Assembly: GCA_036278635.1 (NCBI GenBank)
Contig: DASUKQ010000147.1
Location: forward strand, 1 to 19,662
Source: 66-474 sp036278635
GTDB lineage: Bacteria > Pseudomonadota > Gammaproteobacteria > Xanthomonadales > Rhodanobacteraceae
DNA length: 19,662 bases
Direction: 5' to 3'
Within the stretch, counting starts at the first letter, position 1. Every line of letters begins with the position of its first letter. The position numbers were made by a program, and so were the translations under genes. This document shows, in pieces, positions 1 through 8,229 of this stretch. A model generated the notes under the pieces. That model saw nothing but the letters and a program-made list of their open reading frames with translations. It was not told the origin of the DNA and made no database searches.

Positions 1-680
1 GCGGCAACGGCGTCCTTGTCGAAATCAACTCGGAAACCGACTTCGTCGCCAAGGACGAGAATTTCCTGAAGTTCACCGATGAAGTGGCGCAGACCGCGCT
101 CAAGAGTGGCGCGAAGGACGTCGAAGCGCTGAAAACCGCCAAGACTTCCTACGGCCCGACGGTCGAGGAAGGCCGCCAGTGGCTGGTCGCGAAGGTCGGC
201 GAGAACGGGCAGGTGCGGCGCCTGGTGCGCAGCGACGACGCCCCGGTGCTCGGTGCCTACGTGCACGGCGGCCGTATCGGCGTGCTGGTCGCGCTGGAAG
301 GCGGCGATCCCGAACTCGCGCGCGGTCTCGCGATGCACATCGCCGCCATGAATCCGCGCTACATCGCCCCCGAGAACGTGCCCGCCGACTTCGTCGCCAA
401 GGAAAAGGAAATCTCGCTTGCCCAGATGAGCGACAAGGACAAGGCCAAGCCGGCGGAGATCCAGGAAAAGATGATTGCCGGCAAGATCAGGAAGACCCTC
501 AACGAAATCTCCCTGACCGGCCAGCCGTTCGTGCTGGACACCAACGCCACGGTCGGCGAGGCGCTGACCAAGGCCAAGGCCAAAGTGCTGTCGTTCCACC
601 GCATCGAAGTCGGCGAAGGCATCGAGAAGGTGGTTGAAGATTACGCTGCGGAGGTAATGAAGCAGGCGGGTCTGGCTTGA
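1..680 (+). CDS. tsf: Elongation factor Ts, 3' part (N-terminus outside window)
   Basis: EF-Ts is the cytoplasmic nucleotide exchange factor that recycles EF-Tu from the GDP to the GTP form. The gene runs in from the left edge; the first full codon is at base 3 and 225 residues are visible. The EF-Tu contact motif TDFVAKDENF lies at visible residues 12-21. In E. coli the TDF triplet sits near residue 80, so about 65-70 residues (the N-terminal UBA-like domain) are missing, and the whole protein would be about 290 residues. The core and coiled-coil region follow (AKPAEIQEKMIAGKIRK, then GQPFV). The stop is TGA at 678-680, and a strong intrinsic terminator follows about 165 bp downstream. rpsB is expected just upstream of the window, from the family's usual order. 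Identity is near certain. Confidence 0.97.
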   Translation, partial: GNGVLVEINSETDFVAKDENFLKFTDEVAQTALKSGAKDVEALKTAKTSYGPTVEEGRQWLVAKVGENGQVRRLVRSDDAPVLGAYVHGGRIGVLVALEGGDPELARGLAMHIAAMNPRYIAPENVPADFVAKEKEISLAQMSDKDKAKPAEIQEKMIAGKIRKTLNEISLTGQPFVLDTNATVGEALTKAKAKVLSFHRIEVGEGIEKVVEDYAAEVMKQAGLA

Positions 681-844
681 TGGCGCGATCGTCCCTGATC
701 GCTGCTTCGCACTGGCTCTTTCCGCATGGAATTGGCCGAGGTTCTGAAGCACCAGAACGGGCTTCAAAGCCGCCAACCATGGCCGAGGGCTCCGTGGCCT
801 GACTTTCCACCACGGCCGCTTCGCCTGGGGCACAGCGAAAGCAC

Positions 845-872
845 AAGCCGCGAGCAATCGCGGCTTTTTTTT
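845..872 (+). terminator. Rho-independent terminator after tsf
   Basis: A perfect GC-rich stem (AGCCGCGA at 846-853 with TCGCGGCT at 858-865) closes a GCAA loop of the GNRA type and runs into eight consecutive T (865-872). This is a textbook intrinsic terminator and separates tsf from pyrH transcription. Confidence 0.95.
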
Positions 873-981
873 GGTTCGAACCGATGAGGGGGGCGAGCAA
901 CGGGATGCGGGCCTGCAATGCCTCCGTGGATCGCCGCTGGGCTGCACGTTGCTCGACTCAACCCGCCTCCGATTCCCCAAG

Positions 982-987
982 TACAAT
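982..987 (+). promoter_or_regulatory. Predicted -10 box for pyrH
   Basis: TACAAT lies 30 bp before the pyrH ATG and is followed by a GC-rich discriminator, CGCCGC. No convincing -35 box is visible at 16-18 bp. The sequence from the -10 box onward closely matches the one before accA (17168 onward). A ribosome-binding site, CGGAG (1007-1011), stands 6 bp before the ATG. Confidence 0.55.
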
Positions 988-1017
988 CGCCGCGTTTGCC
1001 CACCATCGGAGCCCTGC

Positions 1018-1767
1018 ATGGCCGCGAAGCCGAAGCCCACGCCGAATTACCGGCGCATCCTGTTGAAGCTGTCCGGCGAGGCGCTGATGGGATCCGCGGA
1101 TTACGGCATCGATCCGGAAGTGATCGGCCGGATCGCCGACGAGATCCTGGAAACGCGCAAGGCCGGGGTCGAGATCGGGGTGGTGATCGGTGGCGGCAAC
1201 ATTTTCCGCGGTGCGGGGCTGGCCGAAGCCGGCATGGACCGCGTCACCGGCGATCACATGGGCATGCTCGCGACGGTGATGAACGCGCTGGCCATGCAGG
1301 ACGCCGTGGAAAAGCGTGGCGGCTTCGCGCGGGTGATGAGCGCGATCCAGATCCACGACGTGTGCGAGGACTTCATCCGTCGCCGCGCGATCCGGCATCT
1401 GGAAAAGGGCCGGATCGTGCTGTTCGCCGGAGGCATCGGCAATCCATTCTTCACCACCGATTCGGCCGCCGCGCTGCGCGCGATCGAGGTCGGCGCCGAC
1501 CTGCTGCTGAAGGCCACCAAGGTCGATGGCGTGTACAGCGCCGACCCGAAGAAGAAAAAGGATGCGCAACGTTTCGAGCGCGTCAGCTACGAGGAAGTGA
1601 TTGCGCGCAACCTCAAGGTGATGGACACCGCGGCGATCGCGCTGTGCCGCGACCACGGCCTGCCGCTGCGGATTTACGACATGACACGTCCCGGCAATTT
1701 GAAGCGCATCCTCCACGGCGAGCAGATCGGCACCCTGGTGTGTCCGGACGCGACCGCGCAGGCGTGA
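1018..1767 (+). CDS. pyrH: UMP kinase
   Basis: Phosphorylates UMP to UDP with ATP in pyrimidine nucleotide synthesis; a cytoplasmic hexamer of the amino-acid kinase fold. The product is 249 residues (E. coli 241). The ATG at 1018 is chosen because the conserved block YRRILLKLSGEALMG starts at residue 11 and CGGAG lies 6 bp upstream; longer readings start inside the promoter. Visible motifs are KLSGEALMG (17-25), VIGGGNIFRG (the glycine-rich phosphate loop), GNPFFTTDSAAALRAIE, LLKATKVDGVYSADPKK and KVMDTAA. One oddity: the UMP-binding stretch normally reads GTGNPFFTTD, but here it is GIGNPFFTTD, with Ile at residue 140 in place of Thr138 of E. coli. The neighbours tsf and frr are typical. Function is secure; the effect of the Ile is unknown. 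Confidence 0.97.
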   Translation: MAAKPKPTPNYRRILLKLSGEALMGSADYGIDPEVIGRIADEILETRKAGVEIGVVIGGGNIFRGAGLAEAGMDRVTGDHMGMLATVMNALAMQDAVEKRGGFARVMSAIQIHDVCEDFIRRRAIRHLEKGRIVLFAGGIGNPFFTTDSAAALRAIEVGADLLLKATKVDGVYSADPKKKKDAQRFERVSYEEVIARNLKVMDTAAIALCRDHGLPLRIYDMTRPGNLKRILHGEQIGTLVCPDATAQA

Positions 1768-1833
1768 GTGAACCCGTGCTCGGGTGCGTGTGGCGGCATT
1801 TGGCTGCCAATCGCCGCATCCGGGTGCCTGCCC

Positions 1834-1839
1834 TATAAT
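1834..1839 (+). promoter_or_regulatory. Predicted -10 box for frr
   Basis: A perfect TATAAT stands 30 bp before the frr ATG, in the 102-bp gap after pyrH. No good -35 hexamer is seen at normal spacing. It suggests frr has its own promoter besides read-through from pyrH. Confidence 0.6.
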
Positions 1840-1869
1840 TCCCGGTTGATCTTTCACGCGAGATTTCCG

Positions 1870-2427
1870 ATGCTCGATGACATCAAACGAGAAACCACGA
1901 CCCGCATGGGCAAGAGCGTCGATGCGCTGCGCCATGAGTTGTCGCACCTGCGCACCGGGCGCGCCAGCACCGCGCTGGTGGAAGGCATCAAGGTTCCCTA
2001 TTACGGTTCCGAGGTACCGATCAACCAGGTGGCGACCGTGGTTGTCTCCGACGCGCATTCGCTCACGATCACCCCTTACGAAAAATCCGTGGTGGCAGCG
2101 GTCGAGAAGGCCATCATGGCGTCCGATCTTGGCGTGACACCGACCACCGCAGGTACCGTGATCCGCCTCAACATGCCGCCACCGACCGAAGAACGCCGCA
2201 AGGAGCTGGCCAAGCACGTCGGGCACGCGGGCGAAAACGCCAAGGTCGCGGTACGCAACATCCGCCGCGATGCGCTGCAGCAGATCAAGAACCTCCTCAA
2301 GGACAAGCAGATCAGCGAGGACGACGACCACCGCACCCAGGACGAGGTCCAGGCGATCACCGACCGTTTCATCAAGGAGGTCGACACGGCGGTGCAAGCC
2401 AAGGAACAGGAACTGCTGGCGCTCTGA
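1870..2427 (+). CDS. frr: Ribosome recycling factor
   Basis: Splits the post-termination ribosome together with EF-G so that subunits can be reused. The product is 185 residues, exactly the E. coli length, when started at the ATG at 1870 (MLDDIKRETTTRMGKS). Conserved features are the LRTGRAS segment near residue 30, the YYGSEVPINQVA and TITPYE blocks of the beta/alpha/beta domain II, LNMPPPTEERRKELAK, and the C-terminal helix RNIRRDALQQIKNLLKDKQISEDD that completes the three-helix bundle. An upstream in-frame extension crosses the TATAAT box and is not coding. The stop is followed by a 112-bp gap where E. coli carries dxr, but no dxr is present here. Confidence 0.98.
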   Translation: MLDDIKRETTTRMGKSVDALRHELSHLRTGRASTALVEGIKVPYYGSEVPINQVATVVVSDAHSLTITPYEKSVVAAVEKAIMASDLGVTPTTAGTVIRLNMPPPTEERRKELAKHVGHAGENAKVAVRNIRRDALQQIKNLLKDKQISEDDDHRTQDEVQAITDRFIKEVDTAVQAKEQELLAL

Positions 2428-2539
2428 GCGCCACGACCAACCGGTCGACCGGCTCGCCGGCCGATCCTGTGGAGGACCCAAGCGTGCACGACATTCCGGG
2501 CTCGACGACAACGCGGTGTACGCGGCGGGGACTGGCCGG

Positions 2540-3307
2540 ATGACGGCCCGCAAGGTTGTTTCCCATCGGGCGGCGGCGCGCGCGAATGTGCCGCAGCACA
2601 TTGCCATCGTGATGGACGGCAACGGGCGCTGGGCGCGGCGTCGTGCGCAGCCGCGCAGTTTCGGCCACCGCGCCGGGCAGAAGGCCGTGCGCGCCGTCGT
2701 CGAATATTGCCTGCGCAACCACGTCGGCGTGCTGACGCTGTTTGCGTTCTCCTCGGAAAACTGGAAGCGTCCTGATACCGAGGTCGGCGCGCTGATGGAC
2801 CTGTTCCTGAAAGCGCTCGACAAGGAGATCGACGAGTTGCACAGCAACGAAGTGCGGGTGCGCTTCGTCGGCGAGATCAGTGCATTTTCCGATGCCCTGC
2901 GAACCCGCATGCAAGCCGCGACCTTGCGCACGGCCGGCAACCGGCGTCTGGCCCTCAACGTGTGCGTCAGTTATGGCGGGCGCTGGGACATCGCGCAGGC
3001 CGCGCGCCGCGTCGCCCAGGCGGCGGCGAATGGCGAGATCGACCCCGCGGTCGTCGACGAGCGTACGCTCGCCGATTATTTCTGCCTCGCCGACGTGCCG
3101 CCACCGGACCTTTTCATCCGCACCGGAGGCGAACACCGCATCAGCAACTTCCTGCTCTGGCAGCTCGCCTACACCGAGCTGTACTTCACCGATACCCTGT
3201 GGCCCGACATGGATGCCACCGAACTCGATCGCGCCCTCGATGATTACGCGCGCCGCGAGCGGCGTTTCGGATGCGCGCCATCCGCCCCGACCGCGCGCGC
3301 AAGTTGA
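2540..3307 (+). CDS. uppS: Undecaprenyl diphosphate synthase (cis-prenyltransferase)
   Basis: Adds eight isopentenyl units to farnesyl-PP to make C55-PP, the lipid carrier for peptidoglycan and O-antigen, at the inner face of the membrane. The product is 255 residues (E. coli 253). The ATG at 2540 puts the catalytic Asp of MDGNGRWA at residue 26, the same number as in E. coli, which supports this start. An in-frame GTG at 2516 is a possible alternative giving 8 more residues. Visible motifs are IAIVMDGNGRWA, FGHRAGQKAVR, TLFAFSSENWKRP, NVCVSYGGRWDI and FIRTGGEHRISNFLLWQ, all five conserved regions of the family. cdsA follows 13 bp downstream, probably co-transcribed. Confidence 0.97.
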   Translation: MTARKVVSHRAAARANVPQHIAIVMDGNGRWARRRAQPRSFGHRAGQKAVRAVVEYCLRNHVGVLTLFAFSSENWKRPDTEVGALMDLFLKALDKEIDELHSNEVRVRFVGEISAFSDALRTRMQAATLRTAGNRRLALNVCVSYGGRWDIAQAARRVAQAAANGEIDPAVVDERTLADYFCLADVPPPDLFIRTGGEHRISNFLLWQLAYTELYFTDTLWPDMDATELDRALDDYARRERRFGCAPSAPTARAS

Positions 3308-3320
3308 CCGCGTTCCATCC

Positions 3321-4154
3321 ATGCTGAAGCAACGCGTCATCACCGCCACCATCCTTGCGCCGCTGCTGGTCGCGCTGATTTTCCTGACGAGGGCGTCGGT
3401 GTTCGCGACCCTGCTGGGCCTGGTTTTCCTGCTCGGGATGTGGGAATGGACGCGGATGGCCGGCGTACGTGGTTATCCGTTGCGGCTGGCATCGCTGCTC
3501 GGTTACGCCGTGCTGTTCGCCGTGCTCTGGCACGTGTGCAAATCGCCGTGGTGGTGGCTGCCGGTGCTCGCCGGCTTGGCGTGGTGGCTGCTGGCGCTGG
3601 CCTGGCTCGGCCACAGCGGCTTCGCGGCCAGGGCCACGCGCGCGCACGCCGTCCTGAAACTGGTGGCCGGCGCGTTCGTGGTGGTGCCCGCCTGGTGCGC
3701 GGTGGTGGTGATGCACGGCGACCTGGCCGAGCCGCACACCGGCCATGGCCACTGGTGGGTATTGTTCTTCGCCTGCATCGTGGTGGCCGCCGACATCGGC
3801 GCCTATACTGCGGGCAGGCGCTGGGGACGCACCAAACTGGCACCGACGATCAGCCCGGGCAAGACCCGCGAAGGCGTTTACGGCGCCTTGGTCTGTTCGG
3901 CGATCGTCGGCCTGGTCGGCGGCGCCGCATTGCAGGTACCGGCGCTGCGCCTGCCCGCCATGGTCGCATTGGCGTTGCTGACGGTACTGTTCTCGGTCAC
4001 CGGTGACCTGTTCGAAAGCCTGATAAAGCGCCACGCGGGGGTGAAGGACTCCGGCGCCCTGTTCCCTGGCCACGGCGGCGTCTTCGACCGCATGGATTCA
4101 ATCGTGGCGGCGTTGCCCGTTTTCGTGCTCGGGAAGTTCCTGCTCGGGTTGTGA
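3321..4154 (+). CDS. cdsA: Phosphatidate cytidylyltransferase (CDP-diglyceride synthase)
   Basis: Makes CDP-diacylglycerol from CTP and phosphatidate in the inner membrane, the branch point for all phospholipids. The product is 277 residues (E. coli 285). The ATG at 3321 (MLKQRVITATILAPLLVALIF) begins right at the first membrane helix; earlier in-frame codons lie inside uppS in another frame. Several hydrophobic helices follow, including one rich in Trp (WWWLPVLAGLAWWLLALAW). The CDS signature is complete near the C-terminus: SLIKRHAGVKDSGALFPGHGG, then VFDRMDS. No clear Shine-Dalgarno sequence precedes it, so translational coupling to uppS is likely. In relatives dxr usually follows; here rseP comes next after 131 bp. 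Confidence 0.97.
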   Translation: MLKQRVITATILAPLLVALIFLTRASVFATLLGLVFLLGMWEWTRMAGVRGYPLRLASLLGYAVLFAVLWHVCKSPWWWLPVLAGLAWWLLALAWLGHSGFAARATRAHAVLKLVAGAFVVVPAWCAVVVMHGDLAEPHTGHGHWWVLFFACIVVAADIGAYTAGRRWGRTKLAPTISPGKTREGVYGALVCSAIVGLVGGAALQVPALRLPAMVALALLTVLFSVTGDLFESLIKRHAGVKDSGALFPGHGGVFDRMDSIVAALPVFVLGKFLLGL

Positions 4155-4249
4155 TGGCTTGCTTGCCTCCGCGGAACTTGGCGTGGTGGGTCGCGGTCCA
4201 TGGACCCATGCGCCGGATGCGCTCAACGAGCCTGTCAGGCTGACTGGTT

Positions 4250-4255
4250 TATGAT
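4250..4255 (+). promoter_or_regulatory. Possible -10 box for rseP
   Basis: TATGAT (5 of 6 to the consensus) lies 30 bp before the rseP ATG, the same spacing as at pyrH and frr. No clear -35 box is seen. A short palindrome, GCCTGTCAGGC (4230-4240), sits just upstream, and a 12-bp palindrome is at 4195-4206. Confidence 0.4.
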
Positions 4256-4285
4256 GAAATCCGACATGTCCGCAACCACGAACCC

Positions 4286-5650
4286 ATGACCGACTTGCTG
4301 AACATCCTTGGCTCCGTCTGGTGGCTGATCGTCACCCTCGGGGTCCTGGTGACCTTCCACGAATTCGGACACTTCTGGGTCGCCCGGCGCTGCGGCGTGA
4401 GGGTGCTGCGTTTCTCCGTGGGCTTCGGCAAACCGGTCAAGTCGTGGTTCGGCAAGGACGGCACCGAATACTGCGTGGCCTGGATCCCGCTGGGCGGCTA
4501 CGTGAAAATGCTGGACGCACGCGAAGGCGACGTGCCGCCCGAGGACCGTCCGCGCGAATTCACCGGCAAGCCGATCTGGCAACGCATCCTGATCGTGCTG
4601 GCGGGGCCGGGCTTCAACCTGATCTTCGCGGTGGCCGCGTTCTGGGCAATGCTGGTGATCGGCAAGCCCGATTTCCAGCCGCTGATCGGCGATGTCAGCC
4701 ACCTCGCCGCACAGGCCGGCCTGCAGCGCGGCGACCGGGTACTGAGCGTGGACGGCAAGCCGGTTTCCAACTGGACCGACCTCGGGCTCGCGCTGGCCAA
4801 TGCCGGTCAAACACGCCAGCCCACGCCGCTGAAGGTGCGCACACCGGCGGGCACGGTGCAAACCCACGTGTTGCACTTCGAGACGCTGCCACCCCACCCC
4901 GGCGACCAGGCCATCATCACGCAGACCGGCATGATGCCGTTGCAACGCAGCCTGCCTCCCGTCGTCGGCAAGGTCATCCCGGACAGCGCGGCGCACGCCG
5001 CGGGGCTGCAACCGGGCGACCGCATCGTCGACATCAACGGCACCCGGATCGGCGACTGGAACCAGTTGACCGAGACCACCCGCAAGCAGGCAGGCCCCGA
5101 CCGCCGGCTGGCACTCACCGTCGAGCGCGACGGCAGGCAAATCAGGATGGACATCCAGCCACGCCTGACCGCCGAACCGGATGGCAGCAAAACGTGGGCG
5201 ATGGGCATCTACGCGAAAGTCACCACCGCCAGATACGACACGGTCCTGCGGCGTGGCCCGCTCGAGGCTGTCCCGGCAGCCTTCGGCCAACTGTGGAATC
5301 TCACCGCGACCACCATGAAGATGCTCGGGCACATGGTCACCGGTTCGGCGTCGCTGTCGAATCTCTCCGGTCCCATCTCGATTGCCCAGTACGCCCAGAC
5401 ATCGGCCGAAATGGGTCCGGCGTGGTTCCTGTACTTCCTCGGCATCATCTCGCTCAGCCTCGGCATCATGAACCTGTTGCCGATCCCGATCCTCGATGGC
5501 GGGCACCTTTTGTATTACCTCATCGAGCTGGTCAAGGGCAGTCCGCTGTCCGATGGAGCCATGGCCATCGGCCAGTACATGGGCATGGCCTTGCTCGTGA
5601 TGCTGATGGGGCTCGCCTTCTACAATGACATCCTGCGGGTGCTTTCATGA
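4286..5650 (+). CDS. rseP: Site-2 intramembrane zinc metalloprotease RseP
   Basis: Cleaves the anti-sigma factor RseA (MucA in pseudomonads) within the membrane after DegS has cut it, releasing sigma-E; it also clears signal-peptide remnants. The product is 454 residues (E. coli 450). The zinc motif HEFGH is at residues 25-29 in the first membrane helix, followed by FWVARRCGVRVLRFSVGFG. Two PDZ domains occupy roughly residues 115-310, each with a GLQxGDR core (GLQRGDRVLSVDG and GLQPGDRIVDING). The third zinc ligand lies in the C-terminal NLLPIPILDGGH motif, with Asp404. At least four membrane helices are apparent. The start at 4286 matches the family start just before helix 1. Pairing with bamA is usual and fits a role in envelope stress. 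Confidence 0.97.
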   Translation: MTDLLNILGSVWWLIVTLGVLVTFHEFGHFWVARRCGVRVLRFSVGFGKPVKSWFGKDGTEYCVAWIPLGGYVKMLDAREGDVPPEDRPREFTGKPIWQRILIVLAGPGFNLIFAVAAFWAMLVIGKPDFQPLIGDVSHLAAQAGLQRGDRVLSVDGKPVSNWTDLGLALANAGQTRQPTPLKVRTPAGTVQTHVLHFETLPPHPGDQAIITQTGMMPLQRSLPPVVGKVIPDSAAHAAGLQPGDRIVDINGTRIGDWNQLTETTRKQAGPDRRLALTVERDGRQIRMDIQPRLTAEPDGSKTWAMGIYAKVTTARYDTVLRRGPLEAVPAAFGQLWNLTATTMKMLGHMVTGSASLSNLSGPISIAQYAQTSAEMGPAWFLYFLGIISLSLGIMNLLPIPILDGGHLLYYLIELVKGSPLSDGAMAIGQYMGMALLVMLMGLAFYNDILRVLS

Positions 5651-5739
5651 GCAAAACGGGTACCCGCCCGGCGCGCAATCCAGGGCTTTCCCTGCGTGCC
5701 GCCTGACACCCGCTGCTTTCCCGTGCGCGGCCGCACCTG

Positions 5740-5745
5740 TACGAT
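5740..5745 (+). promoter_or_regulatory. Weak -10-like box before bamA
   Basis: TACGAT sits 40 bp before the bamA ATG in the 135-bp gap after rseP. No matching -35 box was found, and I could not find a convincing sigma-E type GGAACTT element. The gap also holds a short CAGGG-CTTT-CCCTG hairpin (5681-5694) without a T tract. Confidence 0.25.
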
Positions 5746-5785
5746 GCACGGTTTGCGTGTCAATCCCTAGTTCCCGGAATCGACG

Positions 5786-8197
5786 ATGAAGCGAGTCGCC
5801 GCACTGATCCTGTTCGCCGCCCTCTCCGCGCCCGTGGCGGCGTACGCGTTCCAGCCCTTCACCGTCCAGGACATCCGCATCGAAGGGCTGCAACGCATCG
5901 CGGCCGGCACGGTCCTGAGCTACCTGCCGGTCCAGCCCGGGCAGACTTTCGACGACGCCACCGCCCAAAAGTCGATCCGCGACCTGTTCAAGACCGGCTT
6001 CTTCAGCGACGTCGAACTCGAGCGCCAGGGCAACATCCTGATCGTCAAGGTCGCCGAGCGTCCGTCGATCGCCAGCCTCACCGTGCGCGGCAACAAGGAC
6101 ATCAAGTCCGACCAGTTGCTGAAGGGCCTGAAGTCCGCGGGGCTTGCCGAAGGCCAGACCTTCGACCGCCTGACCCTCGACCAGGTTCGCCAGCAACTGG
6201 TCGCGCAGTACAACGATCGCGGCAAGTACAACGTCACCGTCGACCCGCACGTGACGCGGCTCGACCGCAACCGCGTGGCGATCGACATCGAGATCCACGA
6301 AGGCAAGGCCGCCAAGATCCAGGAAATCAACATCGTCGGCAACCGCACCTTCACCGACCGCGAAATCCGCGACGACTGGGAATCGGGCACGCCCAACTGG
6401 ACATCGTGGTACTCCAACAACGACCAGTATTCACGCGAAAAACTCTCGGGCGACCTGACCAAGCTGGCGTCCTACTATCTCGACCGGGGGTACGCCAATT
6501 TCAACATCAGTTCCGCGCAGGTCACGATCAGCCCGGACAAACGCGACATCTACATCGCCGCGGGCATCCACGAAGGCGAGATCTTCAAGATTTCCGACAT
6601 CCACCTGCTCGGTACGCTGATCCTTCCCGAAGATGCGCTGCGCAAGGTGCTTCGCATCAAACCGGGTGAAATCTTCGACCGCCACAGCATCGAACTTTCG
6701 TCCGACGCAATCACCAACGTGCTGTCCAACATCGGCTACGCCTTCGCCAAGGTCCAGCCCGTTCCCAAGATCGACGACAAGGACCACACCGTCGATCTCA
6801 CCTTTTTCATCGAACCGGGCCCGCGGGTGTACGTGCGCCGCATCAACTTCAAGGGCAACACCCAGACCCAGAGCCAGATCCTGCGCCGCGAAATGCGCCA
6901 GTACGAAGGCGCCTGGTATTCGCAGGCAGCCATCGATCGTTCCAAGGTGCGCCTGCAGCGGCTCGGCTACTTCAAGGACGTCAGCGTCGACACCGTCAAG
7001 GTGCCGGGCACCACCGACGAGGTCGACCTCAACGTCAGCGTCACCGAGGAATCCTCCGGCCAGTTCCAGTTCGGTGTCGGTTACTCGCAGGTATCCGGGA
7101 TCATCCTCAGCACCTCGATTGCCAACAACAACTTCCTCGGCACCGGCAACCGCGTGTCGGCAACATTCTCCAAGAGCCTGTTCCTCAAGCAGTACCAGGT
7201 TTCGTTCTTCGATCCGTACCTCACCGACAGCGGCATCGGCATCGGCTACAACGCCAGCGTGCTGAAACTGAACCAGGCCGAGCAGAACATCGCCTCGTAC
7301 CTGTCAGACACCGATTCGTTCTCGACTTATCTAAGCTTCCCGATCAGCGAGACCGACAGCATCAATGCAGGCATCGGCATCAACAAGACCAAGCTCGACC
7401 TGATCCCGGGCTATACGCCTCAGGTGTTCTTCGACCAGGTCGACAAGATCGGCCACAAGACCATCCACAGCTCGCCACTGACGCTTTCCTATTCGCACGA
7501 CACGCTCAACAGGTTCTTCAAGCCGACCCGCGGGGGACTGCAACAGATCAGCGCCGAAATCGGCCTGCCCGGCGGAACGGTGCCTTATTACAAGCTGACG
7601 TTGGCGACCAGCGATTATTTCCCGTTGCCGTTCGGTTTCGTCGGACACGTGTCGGGGACGCTCGGCTACGGCAAGGCATACTCCAAGGACATCTCGGTGC
7701 AGTATGCGGACAGCCAGGGCAATATCCAGACGATGTCGTTTCCGTTCTACCAGAATTTCTATGCCGGCGGCGTGCGCGACGTGCGCGGCTTCGAGGACAA
7801 CACCCTCGGACCACGCATCTGTTCCGGCCTGATCGACTCGGACGGCCAGCCCGACATCACGGCGATTTCGGTGGAGGGCACCTGTATCGGCGGCACGTTC
7901 TTCCGCCCGCAACCGGTCGGCGGCGCGTTCAAGCTGCTGGGCAGCGCGGAACTGGTGCTGCCGTTCTTCAAGGACAACGACAAGGCGCGCATTTCCCTGT
8001 TCGCGGACATGGGCAACGTGTATTCCAGCTACGGCGCCTTCGACGCCTCGGACCTGCGCGCATCGGTCGGCATCTCGCTGCAGTGGATCGCGCCGGTCGG
8101 CCCGATCGTGATCAACCTGGCGCAGCCGATCCGCGACAAGCCGGAGGACAAGCCGTACGAAGAGCGGTTGCAGTTCTACTTCGGCCGGACGTTCTGA
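5786..8197 (+). CDS. bamA: Outer membrane protein assembly factor BamA
   Basis: The central subunit of the BAM complex, which folds and inserts beta-barrel proteins into the outer membrane. The product is 803 residues (E. coli 810). The signal peptide is residues 1-21 (basic MKR, hydrophobic core, predicted cut after AYA). Five POTRA domains span roughly 22-420, starting FTVQDIRIEGLQRI. The 16-strand Omp85 barrel fills the rest. The loop-6 VRGF motif is at residues 666-669, within DVRGFEDNTLGPR. The C-terminal strand ends LQFYFGRTF with the terminal Phe typical of the beta-signal. The family usually has skp and then lpxD downstream; here skp is absent and a repeat-filled 436-bp gap follows. 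Confidence 0.97.
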   Translation: MKRVAALILFAALSAPVAAYAFQPFTVQDIRIEGLQRIAAGTVLSYLPVQPGQTFDDATAQKSIRDLFKTGFFSDVELERQGNILIVKVAERPSIASLTVRGNKDIKSDQLLKGLKSAGLAEGQTFDRLTLDQVRQQLVAQYNDRGKYNVTVDPHVTRLDRNRVAIDIEIHEGKAAKIQEINIVGNRTFTDREIRDDWESGTPNWTSWYSNNDQYSREKLSGDLTKLASYYLDRGYANFNISSAQVTISPDKRDIYIAAGIHEGEIFKISDIHLLGTLILPEDALRKVLRIKPGEIFDRHSIELSSDAITNVLSNIGYAFAKVQPVPKIDDKDHTVDLTFFIEPGPRVYVRRINFKGNTQTQSQILRREMRQYEGAWYSQAAIDRSKVRLQRLGYFKDVSVDTVKVPGTTDEVDLNVSVTEESSGQFQFGVGYSQVSGIILSTSIANNNFLGTGNRVSATFSKSLFLKQYQVSFFDPYLTDSGIGIGYNASVLKLNQAEQNIASYLSDTDSFSTYLSFPISETDSINAGIGINKTKLDLIPGYTPQVFFDQVDKIGHKTIHSSPLTLSYSHDTLNRFFKPTRGGLQQISAEIGLPGGTVPYYKLTLATSDYFPLPFGFVGHVSGTLGYGKAYSKDISVQYADSQGNIQTMSFPFYQNFYAGGVRDVRGFEDNTLGPRICSGLIDSDGQPDITAISVEGTCIGGTFFRPQPVGGAFKLLGSAELVLPFFKDNDKARISLFADMGNVYSSYGAFDASDLRASVGISLQWIAPVGPIVINLAQPIRDKPEDKPYEERLQFYFGRTF

Positions 8198-8229
8198 GCA
8201 GCCCGACGATCACGACAAAGACGAAGAGC

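Larger units (their letters stand above)
681..1017 (+). other. tsf-pyrH intergenic region (337 bp)
   Basis: No credible gene was seen here. The stretch holds a short hairpin (GTTCTG at 741-746 pairing with CAGAAC at 753-758), the intrinsic terminator at 845-872, a 10-bp palindrome directly after it (873-882), and the pyrH -10 box at 982-987. The first half (681-840) shows no ribosome-binding site followed by a coding-like frame. Confidence 0.6.

Noticed and set aside
741..758. Possible small RNA in the tsf-pyrH gap
   Set aside because: There is a short hairpin and a terminator downstream, but no promoter-like sequence between 681 and 840 that would start a separate transcript.
2441..2452. 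Palindrome CCGGTCGACCGG after frr
   Set aside because: A 12-bp GC palindrome without a T tract; could be a weak hairpin or an operator, but nothing supports either.
958..2958. A 666-codon open frame on the minus strand opposite pyrH, frr and uppS
   Set aside because: It spans three well-identified plus-strand genes and their promoters; its composition is that of an antisense GC artefact.
4195..4206. Palindrome GGTCCATGGACC before rseP
   Set aside because: Considered as a regulator site or terminator, but there is no T tract, no repeat of the motif nearby, and no known regulator match.
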